From contig QANY01009435.1 in assembly GCA_003255025.1 (NCBI GenBank), positions 812,118 through 876,117 on the forward strand: a stretch of DNA of 64,000 bases. Direction: 5' to 3'. Shown here piece after piece: positions 1-10,900 of the stretch (its first letter is position 1; every line of letters begins with the position of its first letter). The notes below the pieces were generated by a model. That model searched no databases. It saw only the letters and a program-made list of their open reading frames with translations, and was not told where the DNA came from. The position numbers were made by a program, and so were the translations under genes. The stretch is from Datisca glomerata. Lineage: Eukaryota; Streptophyta; Magnoliopsida; Cucurbitales; Datiscaceae.

Positions 1-477
1 TCTTTTTCCTTTTTCTTTTGTTGTGGGGTGGGGTGGGGGTGGGGGTGGGGGGGATCCCTTTAAGTTTTGCCATCTTAATCTCTATGGAAAAACAAGGGGT
101 GGTACTGAAAAAGTTGTACTTGATTTCAATAACGTGAGAATATGATCTTAAGCTTATAAACTTGCATTTCTTGCTATGCTCATATGCTAATGGTTCTAGG
201 TTAGTTGAGATTGTCATGTTCTTTGCTCATATGATAGCTTTCCTTTTATTTCCTTGGAAAGAAGAAAGATCATTGATTTGCTTAGGATTCTTTGTGTTTA
301 GAAGGGAAATTTCAGTTGGACTATATACCCATTTATAAAGTAGGGCAGATGCACATCCATTCTGTGCTCAGGGTATATATAAAATAATGTTATTTTAACC
401 TACAAAAGTGTTTCTAACGTGCTCCCAGGTTGATGCGATGTATTCCACCAGTTGACTGAAAACTTGATTAGCAAGCA
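1..477. other. Intergenic, G-rich run at the left edge
   Basis: No gene is visible here. Positions 26-52 hold a run of four or more G-tracts separated by single T bases, which is a canonical G-quadruplex pattern. The rest is ordinary AT-rich sequence. Confidence 0.6.
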
Positions 478-485
478 CTTTCAAA

Positions 486-1355
486 TAGGGATGGTAAGGG
501 AGAACCGCAAAAATGGTTTAAATATGATAAATAAATTATCTAGAACTGTGTGACTTTTGGTAAATAAAGTATTTACCATGGTCATATTCAGCCATTTTCA
601 TAAATTAAAAAAATTTCTGTCATATTTGCAAGTCTACGCCCGAAACCTGCCTTTTCCTACTATTTTCCTGGATGGGATAATGGGTGGGTATTTTAGGATA
701 TGTGTAATAACCTATCCATACTCATCTTAAATTCTTACTACCCATACCATGTTAAATTAAATTGATGGGTATGAATAATACTTATTAAGACATGAGTACC
801 CAATAAGTACTTATATATTGATGATTAACACTAGATTATTATAATTTTGAGGTATACAAATATTTATTACTGAAATCATCATGAATTTTTCCGCTTCTTT
901 TTTTTCGTAAGCGTCATAAAATGTTTTTGCGAATTTTATGTTATTTTCCCCCTAAATTAAAATAGATATTTATTTAAAAGGAAACTCATCTTCTCGTGCT
1001 TGTGCTCGGGGTCGGGGTAGGGGTTAGGGTCAGGGTCGTGCTCTGCTCGGGCTTGGGGTCGGGGGTCGGGCTCGGGCTCGGGGTAGGGTCGGGGTCGGGT
1101 CGGGCTCAGCCTCGGGCTCGAGCTCGAGGTTAGGATTGGGGTCGGGGTCCGGGTGGGGCTCAGGCTCAGGGTCGGGGTTTGGGTCTAGGTCGGGGTCTAG
1201 GTCTGAGACCTGAAACAAAGAAATTAAATGTGTATCCAATACCGATTGTGTATTACTCATACTCTACTCATTTATAATGATTAAAAAAATATCAACCCAA
1301 TAAGTATCCATACACATTTACAATATTTTATACCCACTCATTTTTACCATCCCTA
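486..1355. mobile_element. hAT-like non-autonomous DNA element
   Basis: The left end begins TAGGGATGGTAA and the right end finishes TTACCATCCCTA, a matching terminal inverted repeat. The flanks CTTTCAAA (478-485) and CTTCCCAA (1356-1363) agree at 6 of 8 bases, as expected of an aged 8-bp hAT target duplication. No transposase is encoded. The middle (about 990-1215) is a degenerate G-rich repeat. Outside that tract the element is AT-rich. The assignment to hAT is inferred from the end sequence and the duplication length. Confidence 0.6.
990..1215 (+). repeat. Degenerate G-rich hexamer tract
   Basis: About 225 bases made of variants of GGGTCG, GGGCTC and GGGTAG. Many stretches hold four closely spaced GGG or GGGG runs on the + strand, so G-quadruplex formation is plausible. 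The - strand reading frame through it is a proline/aspartate/glutamate-rich low-complexity peptide and is an artefact of the repeat, not a gene. Confidence 0.75.
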
Positions 1356-1363
1356 CTTCCCAA

Positions 1364-2255
1364 TGAGCGTGGATGTCACTGCTAAACCTTACACGTGTTA
1401 GCTTCGGCCCAAGTAAAAAAACCAGTTTTAAGATATCTAATAAAATTGAAATCAGATACTTTTGCTGCTTAGAATCATTTTTTATTAATACTTATATTCA
1501 GAAAATATTCTATTATTCTTGAATTTTCATTATAGAATCTGCAGTAGTAGAACCTGCAGATGAGAAATTAACGTTTCATCTAGATTATTTTTAAAATTTT
1601 AGGTATTAAATATCAAAATAATATTTAACTTAAACCATTTACAATTCTATTGTGAGAACAGAAAAAAAAGTTGTAATTTTTTTTTTGTATGAAATACATT
1701 AGAATAGAAGGAAAACTACGAACTTGGGTTGAGGAGCATATTGAAGAGCTATTATTTTTTTAAATTTGGAAAACCATTAATTATATATGTATTGATATAT
1801 ACATATATATTATTTGATTTAATAGGTATATTAAAGTTTAAATAAAAACAGTTCTAAAGAATTACATAAAAAATTCTTTTACCATGATTGATATTATTTC
1901 CAAAAAACTACGCATTTTTTTTATTCTTCCGATAAGAACAAATTTATATATAGAATTCCATTTGGCTAAGTTTTATAATACAAGATATTAGTAATGTGCT
2001 AGCAATATTATCTAAAAAGAAAACTAACAAAACAAATGCCACCTACGATTTAACTAAAATATAAAAACACATTCAATTTATAAGACACGTAACCCCAACA
2101 TGTTCTGTCAAGAAAATTTACATTTGAAAAAAAGAAAAGAAATTATTACATTAATAATTAATTAAGGATAAGATTATTACAAGTAATTCACATAACAACT
2201 ATGCACTATTTTTACACTATGCTTAATCATGAATTTCCTTCATATCATATTAATT
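1364..2255. other. AT-rich intergenic stretch
   Basis: No coding region, RNA gene or clear repeat is visible. It leads into the TATA-like box of the GH17 pseudogene. Confidence 0.5.
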
Positions 2256-2261
2256 CACACA

Positions 2262-2270
2262 ATATATAAA
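2262..2270 (+). promoter_or_regulatory. TATA-like box upstream of the GH17 pseudogene
   Basis: ATATATAAA lies about 62 bases before the ATG at 2332. This spacing fits a short plant 5' leader of roughly 35 bases, so the decayed gene may once have been transcribed from here. Confidence 0.4.
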
Positions 2271-2331
2271 CATGAGAAAGCCCAAATCTTCCTGCAATCA
2301 ATTATTCTTGATTGAGTATTATTCATAGCTA

Positions 2332-2820
2332 ATGGCTTTTATTAAGATATTTATTACTCTCTTTGCTATGATAACCATAATGCATAGCCAAATTGGCATC
2401 ACGGAAGCATCAAATATACTTCTAGGCGTTTGCTATAGTACATTAGCCGATAACCTTCCGGTCACTGCCGAAGTGGTATATCTCTACCGGTCATACAGTA
2501 TAGGCCGAGCGAGAATATTTAATTCCAACGTACTCCGATCGGTTTTTGGGATGGGAATCGAGATAACTTTGAGCATCCCAAATGAAAGCTTACTTGACAT
2601 GACTCAAAACCAGACCATTGTAGAAGAATGGTTCAAGAACTATGTGGAACCCTATGCTATAACTGATGATATAATCCTTACTTACATTGTTGTGGGTGAC
2701 AAGGCTATGTGGGGCTATGGCTCTTCGATTTTTCCTGTAATGCAAATCCTACATGCCATCCTCGAAGCGAACTGACTAGGCAGGATCAAGCTAACCACTG
2801 TCGTCGGGTACCGATCTTGA
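2332..2820 (+). pseudogene. Broken GH17 beta-1,3-glucanase-like gene (5' half)
   Basis: The 147-codon frame starts with a hydrophobic signal peptide (about residues 1-26). The mature start reads LLGVCYSTLADNLP, the N-terminal signature of plant glucan endo-1,3-beta-glucosidases (glycoside hydrolase family 17, which hydrolyse callose-type glucan outside the cell). The family motif VGNE, which carries the catalytic proton donor, appears here as VGDK, so the glutamate is gone. A TGA stops the frame at 2773-2775. The next in-frame codons still read LGRIKLTTVV, matching the family's following IKVSTA block, before a second TGA at 2818-2820. The catalytic domain normally runs past 300 residues and the nucleophile-bearing C-terminal half is absent. 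A typical member has an intron in the signal-peptide region, and none is apparent here. This is a dead partial copy. Confidence 0.85.
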
Positions 2821-4226
2821 GTTTCGAGGAAATACAAATGATAAGACACAATGTTTATAAAGTTTTGTAATCATGTGAGACTTCAATTACCATATTCTCA
2901 ACTTCTCATATAATTTAAAAATTATAACAAAAATAAAAATAAAAATAATGGACTTAAATACGTAGCTCAAAAGATGCATATAGTTCTTCTTATTCTCAAT
3001 ACTATACTGTAAATCTACCGTATCATGACAATATGAAAACCATTAAAAAAGTTTATATTACTTGAAGATTATATCTTCATGCACCAATGGAGGAATCCAC
3101 CAACTTTTGATAACAATGTGAATTACATTACTTGAAGATTGAATCATGTTGAAACCTGAACAACACATGTGTCTCATGTTGGTAAGTTATTGCCTTTCAC
3201 ACACGAGAACAAGGAACCCTAAGGCTAAGACGTAGGGTTACCAGAGGAGGCTTCCTCACCTAAAGGCCTCTATTGCTTGAGTTAAAAATATGAAGATAAT
3301 TTGACAGAGTTTTTATATGTTTTCAGTGAGCTTACCTCCTCTAAGGTAAAGGGGAGGTGGTATATATAAGGTTGGGGGACCTTTGGACAACCTATTAGGC
3401 CAAGCCTTCTCCCACTACATTCGATCAGAGCAGGTGGGGTCGGTTAAAAAGTGGATGAGGGGAAGGATGACGCATTCAATGCGCTCTGCCCCTATCTGAA
3501 GCACTCAAGCCCATCTGATGCAAACAACTCTGATAGGTGAAAACATTAAATGTTGAATGACCTCTCTTACCTGTACACCTAATTCTCCAGGGTCCCAGAC
3601 CTCCTTCATGGCCTTTATCTTACCCTAGGTGGGGGAGGTTAAGTTTTGATGAGAATGTCGAAGTAGTGTTCAACTCCAAACATATTCGTAGCTGAGCAAC
3701 ACGTCGTCGTAGTCGAGTTGCTCCTTGTGGTTACTCGATCGACGGTACTGCATTCATGACCTGAATAAGTTATAAAATGACTTGTCACTCCTTCTAAAAG
3801 GAGCTTGGAAACACCAAAACAAATCCTAATAAATTCCTGAAATATGAATAATTAGAGTAGAAGCTCTTATGAGAGAGTCCACCATCTTAGGTATGTCACA
3901 AACGTTGTACTATTGGAAAACAAAATAATTATATAGGCTAGGCACCAATGGTCTACGCGTGACATCCTTCTAGGCTCTTACCATTATGCAAAGGGGAAAT
4001 ATAGAGAGAGGTGAAGGCGACTGGCCCTAAACCAAAAAGTCAGCAAGAGTGTACGCAACCATAAAAGTTGTTGACTTTTCTTTGGCTAATTACTTTATTT
4101 GGGTGAAAAATATTAGATATCTTAAGCTGATTTTTATAGACTTATTCGCAATTTCTATTCCTAAGCACATATTAATATTTTCCTTTATTTTTACTCCACA
4201 TGATTTGATGTTGCCAATTAATTTTT
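2821..4226. other. Intergenic, possible LTR-retrotransposon remnant
   Basis: No gene is visible. From about 3150 to 3950 the base composition is richer in G and C than the neighbourhood, and a TATA-like stretch (about 3360-3369) is followed by long non-coding sequence. This resembles the U3-R-U5 layout of a plant LTR, but I found no matching second copy, primer site or polyprotein, so the retrotransposon reading is weak. Confidence 0.3.
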
Positions 4227-4552
4227 TGATGAAATACAATTTATACCCATACATTTTCCTAGTTTGATCAAAAGACCCATTAATTTTAAAAATGAAATAA
4301 TATACCCTCAAATTTTTATAAATTGATGATTGACTCCTAATATATGCTAATTACTTAACGAATCCTCCAAGTGGGTATCCTCCAAGTGGGTATCCTCTTA
4401 AGATGCTCGCATGGAGGTTCCATTAAATAATTTACTGCATGTTAGGGTCGATTTGTCAATTACTAAAAGTTTAAGGGTAAATGATTTATTTTAATGTTTA
4501 TGGGTATTTCCGCCAAACTATATAAAATTCATGTGTAGATTACATTTGATCA
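4227..4552. repeat. Foldback element with long imperfect inverted repeats
   Basis: The outer ends TGATGAAATACAAT (from 4227) and, on the opposite strand, TGATCAAATGTAAT (from 4552) are related. Pairing continues inward for roughly 120-140 bases per arm, for example AAGACCCATTAATTTTA against AATACCCATAAACATTA. The centre near 4350-4390 holds a direct repeat of CCTCCAAGTGGGTAT. There is no coding capacity. It looks like a MITE. I could not define a target duplication. Confidence 0.5.
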
Positions 4553-6960
4553 TTTTTTTTGTTAAGCTACAAATTTCATTGGAAGTATTGTAAGTGGAAC
4601 CCAAAAACTCATGGTTTAGGTACGATGCTTAACCATTGTAAACTCATCTTGTTATATTGACAATTAGGTGACTTAATGGGAAGATTGTAAATTAAATTAT
4701 AATTTCCATTTAACTTGCTTAATAAGGGAGATTTGATTTAATGAAACAAAAAATATTGTAATATTTTTTCCTGAAATAGCCTTTTAGGCATGTTAAACAT
4801 GGTTGTTTTATTTTTATTATGTAGATATTATAATAAATTAAATTTTAAAAAATAGAAATATTTTGGATTGGACAAAAGGGTAATCTTTGAAAATCTTGAT
4901 TATATATGTAACAGAATGATAAATATGTCTTTTTCTTTGTCAAACATTAATATATATATTAATTTTGATGTAATTCATAGGATTAACTTCAATAACGTTA
5001 GTATACAAAGGAGAAAAGGAAAACAGAAGAAAAAGATGAAGAAAACTTCAACAACGTTAAGAGACTTCCACCACTGAAACGACGCCGTACAAGAAACCCC
5101 ACTCCCATTATTTTTGCAGCTAAAACTGGGATGGCACTCACTCTATTAAGAGACTTTTGATTCAATAATAAAATAAATATCTAAATCTAAAAATATACAA
5201 AAAAATTAACAAGATAATTTAGAATCATCAATTCAATTACTTGTCATTTATGATTGTTATGTTTGTTTGTGAATAATAGTTTATAGAATGATTAATGAAA
5301 TTTTAATATTACTACGTTTGGATTAAGTTAATTTTATTGTAAATTTGTTGTTCTCTAATAACTCAAAGTCTCAAAACATTATGAAACGTCTGAAGAAAAA
5401 AAGAATTACAAGAAGCTATAGCCTGTGGGTCTTGTGCTTCTTCAACATCTTCAGGACGAAAGAGAGAATCAGGACATGTTTCTGGGTATTTTTACATGCA
5501 AATGCCATCACCACAGTGAGATTTCTTTAACCATTTTGACACAAAGAGGCCAGAGGTGATTCGTGGGTACCACCGGAGCTCCGATGAAGAACTACGGCTA
5601 GTAAGGGAAGAGGAAGGGATTCCAGAGCTGGAAGAGAAAAGAGGAAAGAGGAGAAGAAGAAGAAGACGAATACAAGAGGAAATTTTTGCAGAAGATCAAA
5701 GTGGGGTTCTATCGATTAGAGAGACCACGCGGAGAGACCCCTGCCAAACCCATTTTCAGCTGAAAGAGAAAAGAAATGAGAGACAGTGTAGTGATACTTG
5801 CTTTTATTTTAGTTAAAGGTCAAAAAGTAATTTTTAATGATATTAAGATTACTATTACTTTAAAGATTGTTTTCGTTTCAACTATAATTCAATTATCTTA
5901 GAAACTGATAAAAAACAAGATTACATGTAAATTATAATTATATCTCAATTTTAAAATTATTTCAAATAAACACAATAATTTAATTATAAAAAATTATAAA
6001 ACGTAAAATAAACTATCATAATTTAAAAATTGGGGGACCCTGCCTAAGTGGTCCACCCACTTATAACTACAAATCCACAATGATTCAGGCCATCTTCTTG
6101 AGCTAACTGCGGTCCCCATTCCGCGGCACGAGCAGAAAGCTAATGTTTTTTTAATCATCTTTTCCTCTCAAACCCATAATCTCTTATAAGTTAAAAAAAA
6201 TCCAATAATTTCTGAGTTACAATCTAATCTAGTTTAGTGGGAGTGGGACTAATCTAATCTTTTAAGTGATCAGTTATAGATATAGATATGTTAATCAAAC
6301 ACGTGGCACTTAGCAACCAACCCAAGAGTTTTAACATCTCTCTTTTTTTTTTAGAATCTATCTTAGGATCTATAAAATAAAGCCTAAACAAATCAGTCTG
6401 TCATTTTCCACGTGGCTATTTAAGAGCTCATAACAACCAAAGACTGTAATTTTCTATACACCCAAATTACAATTTAGTCCCAAATCGCAACAATAATATG
6501 GAATCCATTATACACCAAATTTCAATAAATTGCATTTTCTTTTTCTTTTTTTAGAAAGAGAGAAAGGGAAAGTGATACACTGGATACCTTGTTTGGAAGA
6601 AATAAATAAAATCTCTCTTTTTTGTCAAAAATATCTAACCCCAAATGTTTAGTCCAATTAGGTGTAAGTTGTTTGACTTAATCTTATACTGTGCGAGTAT
6701 TTTTTCAGCATGTAACTGTTAAATAATATTTTCTTAACCAATTTCGTTTTATAAAATAAATATCAAATACTAAAATGTAATAATTAGATGGTAACCCAAA
6801 CAAAGCCGAACAAGGAAGGGAAGAAGAAACTGACACCCAGTTCCATGCCAGAGCATCTAAAATATCGTCATTTCGACACACACGAGGGTTCTAATTTCTG
6901 AATTTTTTGTAATCCCTAAATTCTTCCAAGTATTAATTAATTTTAATTTAGCTAATTAAT
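4553..6960. other. Intergenic upstream of the DENN gene
   Basis: No gene could be supported. An open frame of 86 codons (5556-5816) is dominated by arginine and glutamate codons from a purine-rich tract. Read on the other strand, the same tract is a CT-rich leader-like sequence with stops. It could be the 5' leader of an unrecognised or dead gene, but no protein family was identified. Confidence 0.4.
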
Positions 6961-6986
6961 TTAATACAACTATCTTCACCCTCCGT

Positions 6987-7041
<55 letters not shown>

Positions 7042-7974
7042 TCCTTTCAGGACCCTTTCAGGAGCAGAGCTTTGTTATGGCCGCCTGAGCTTTCCTTCTT
7101 CCTCTGTATCTCTTTCGTAAATTATTTTTTCCGGGTTAGACGGAGGTTAGTTGAATTTATCTGTTATTTTCTTCCAGCTGATTAGCTTAATTGGGATTAG
7201 CTTCTGTTCAAATTTCTCATGCTGTTCTTTCAAAAGAGAAGTTTGTTATTGCAAATTTCCCTCTTTTACCTTCATTTTTATCTCGAAGTTGGCTCTTTCT
7301 GGTTTTTCGCTTGTGATTGTAGTTTTGATTTTTTTTCCTATGTTAAATTGTTAATTGTCCACTGTGAAGAGTGAATTATAGTGCTTGGAGGCTGTTCCGT
7401 GAAAAGTTCGTGTTCTTTAGAATTCAGGAATTCTTGTTTCTAAAAAATATTTTTGGTCCTTTCTTCTTCTTATTTTCTTTTTGTATTTTCCTCTTCTCTT
7501 CTAAGCTTGTCATAACTGCAAAGTTTGATGGAGAGAGTGAAGCGATGCTCTTGAAGACCGATGTAACGGAAAAAAGAGTTATTTGGTCTCTGAGCATAGA
7601 ACGGTTTTAATCTGTCGATAGATGTATGATGATGAGTTTATTATTTTGAAGTTTTGTTGGGTGATTTCAATCTACAAGCATGCACCTGCAGGGTTATGGA
7701 TCTAAGAATATATAAGTATGGATCATCCTTGTTTGTCTATGCAGTCAAGTGGAGTTTATTCACCCATTTTAGCTATTTACACTGAAATAGTTTGCTGCGT
7801 CAAATTCTGATATTGCTATTGCACATAAGACCGAATTGTTTTTTACTTCCTTTTTGTTAAATTAACTAATCATCTTCATGGTAGTTCCGGATTTGTTTAT
7901 TATCAACTGGGGTTTTTGTTTACAAGTGTTTTGTTGCATATGTTCTGCGATTTTGGTAGGAGGGGACTTTCAGG
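6961..7974 (+). promoter_or_regulatory. Likely 5' leader of the DENN gene with (CT)n tract and leader intron
   Basis: A pure CT microsatellite spans 6990-7038 and is followed by pyrimidine-rich sequence typical of plant 5' leaders. Just before the ATG at 7975 the sequence TTTTGGTAG/G ends a plausible 3' splice site, and possible donors occur near 7120 (GTAAAT) and 7146 (GTTAGT). The most likely arrangement is a leader exon near 6970-7145 and one leader intron. The exact transcription start cannot be read from sequence. CT/GA repeats at plant transcription starts are known binding sites for BBR/BPC GAGA-binding proteins. Confidence 0.45.
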
Positions 7975-10900
7975 ATGGAAAAGAATGAGGAGACAGGTAG
8001 TCCTAGCTGGGGTGCTTCATTTTTCATGCAGACAACAGAAGATGTTGCAAGAGCAGTTGCTGCAGCAGCAACAGCTGTTCGCTCTCCACGTCCATCTGTG
8101 GTATTTTCATCCAAAGATGACAGTGGTGGTAGCCAACTTCAGAGACTACAGCGCCAAGTTACAAGAGTGCTAAAGGGCTTCTCAGATACTCCTGAGGTTA
8201 AAAGTGGAACCTATAATCCAGAAGTTCTGACCAGCCAAAAGCGTCAGTGGGCAAGCTTTCAGTTACAATACTTGGTATGTTACTCTTTCTGTTTTCTTTT
8301 GGGCATCTCTCACATGCTTTCCACTCATTTATATGTGAAGAAATCTTGTATGCTTTTCCTTTGTTTCACGGTTTTTTGGGAGTTTTGAGAGGGCTTCTAG
8401 TACTGTCGCCGTTCCACATTGTTTTTTAGTCTCTTGCTTTCTTTCCAATTCCCTTCTCCAAATTTTTTTCATGTGTTATATTCTTAAAGTTGATTAGTTT
8501 CCTGGTTACAAGCCACATGGGTTATTCAGGTTTTTTGTAGCAAAGTTAAAAGTTCAGTTCTTCAGTTGATAGTGTTTATATAACACCCTTGTCATTTAAG
8601 CTTTCAGGATCACCGATCTTTGAAGGAGCCAACAAGGCTTTTTGAGAGCATGGTTGTTGTCGGCCTTCATCCAAATTGTGACATTCAAGCGCTTCAGGGG
8701 CAATACATTGCAAGGAAGTCTGAGGGTTCTGGGAGACTACGATTTGCACTTAGTAGTCAGAGTCAATCTCGTGTAGAACCCAATCTTGAACCTCAGGTTG
8801 GTGTTCTTGTCAATAAAATTTGATGTTTGTTTCTTTCCCCAGCAAAATGTTTCTAAGTGTTAAGTTGAGCAATGAATACGGATATTATTTTCTCTGTTAG
8901 GTCCTCTTTGTTTACCCACCGGAAAAGCCGCTTCCGCTTAAATACAAGGACCTTCTTTCATTCTGCTTCCCAGGAGGCCTGGAGGTTGGGTGTATGCTTG
9001 ATGAATCTTTCTCTCTCTCTGTTTTAAATGATCAATTCTTTATTTAGGCCAAATCAGGCAATTGTTCATTAGTTTCTGCTACTTTTTTATTTACATGAGG
9101 TAGATCTCTTAGCATTTTATTTGATAATTGTCAAGAATAAAGTAAAATAGTTTTGCTAGCTTAGCAAAAATAATTCTTGGAGTTTGTCGCCTCAAAGGTT
9201 TTTCCTTTCAAGGAAGTGCATTAGTGCAACACAGTTTTTAAAACTATCTCAGGGTTTTCGGCACAAACCCTGATGGTTTATCGCTCCCTAAGCCTGTTTT
9301 AAGGTACCGTTATATCATTGGTCTTTTGTCATTTTCAAATACAAGGATTACAGAGAGTTTGGAATTCGTTCATTCTACTTAGATATCTATGCTTTATAAC
9401 GTTCATCGTTATCAGACGAGTCCTTTCTATCTTTGTTATTATATTGGTCTCTCAAGGTAGTAGGGGTGTAAGGAAAACCGACCAAACCGTAAAAACCGAT
9501 CGAACCGGACCGAACCGTATCGGTTCGGGCGGTTTTGTCACTTCCGACGGTTCGGTTCCAGAAGTAGAAAAATAGGATGGTTCGGTTCGGTGTTCGGTTT
9601 TTGTGAAAAAACCGCACCAAACCGAACCGAACCACACTTCTATATAAGCTTATTTACCTTAATTCCCCCTTCACTTCACGCAGCCTCACCCTCTTTATCA
9701 GTTAGCCTCGTCTCTCTCTTTATCTCTGTTTCTTTCTCTCAATGTCTCTCACTTTCTCTGTTTATCTCTGTGTGTCTGTAGGACCAAAATTGTATCTTTT
9801 TTTCCATGTATTCTCTGTTGTTTCTGTAAATATTTTGTATTCTCAGTTGAAATGCAAATCTGTCAAAGATTTAGTTGGGATTGATGTTGGTTTTGTATGT
9901 GTTGCAGATTTGGTTGAGATTAGTTAGAAATTAGGTTGAGATTTGATTGAAGTTTGATGAATTTTTATGCTTTGCTTTTCATCTTACGGTTTGGTTCGGT
10001 TTTTGTTATTTTTGAGCGGTTTGGTTTGGTTCGGTTTTTGAACATTGAGCGATTCGGTCGGTTGCTAATTGTGTAAAATGATATGTTCGGTTCGGCTCGA
10101 TAAAACCCCTTAAAACCGAGCCGAACCGAACCGCTTACACCCCTACAAGGTAGACAATATGGCTGTTTCTAAGAGTTAGAAAATGTGATTCCAGGTTCGT
10201 GCTGTTGAGAGAACTCCTTCAATGAGTGAGTTGAATGAAATTCTTCTCGGCCAGGTATTACATCTCTGTAAAAGTTCTCCTTTGCAAATATTATATGAAA
10301 TTCTAAGGGTACTTTCTCATTTCTTTTCTTGTTATTAACAAATGTCATAAGATAAGACCAGAGAATCGCATATAGTAGTTGTTTCACTGATTGATAGCTC
10401 AACTTTCCTGTGTTATGTTTGCTTTACACTTTTTTATAAGTGTTTTCATTTACCTTGTAAACCTCTCTAGCATAGTCTATTAGGTGTGAAGTAGCTATGT
10501 TGAAGTCTACATCTGGGTGTCAAATGAAACTGAACTGTTTTGTTATGTATCTCATGTCTTGTCTCAGTTCTCTGGTTAATGATCTTAGTTGTGATGATCT
10601 ACAGGAACGCCTAAAACAAAGCGACCTATCTTTTGTATTCCGGTTGCAGGTATTGAAAATCTTTTGGCCTCTTGTTACAAATGTGGATGGTATTATTTAT
10701 ATAGACCTGATCTTTTCTGATTGCCTTTTTTATGTTTCTAGTTTTTTGGTACTGTAAGTGATTGCGTGTTTTTCAACTACTAATGCAAGGAGGTTGTAAA
10801 TGGATTTTCATGCAAATTATGTTTTGTAGGTTGCCGATGATTCAACATTGTATGGTTGCTGTGTCCTAGTGGAGGAATTAGTACAAAAACCTTCTGGGTT

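Noticed and set aside
1030..1260. 76-codon - strand open frame rich in Pro, Asp and Glu
   Set aside because: It is the translation of the degenerate G-rich hexamer repeat. Composition follows the repeat, and there is no start context or homology.
5556..5816. 86-codon Arg/Glu-rich open frame
   Set aside because: The frame is kept open by a purine-rich tract. No domain is recognisable and the opposite strand reads like a CT-rich leader.
9590..9927. Short open frames after the TATATAAG inside the hAT element
   Set aside because: They fall in CT-rich and T-rich sequence and show no transposase motif. The element is non-autonomous.
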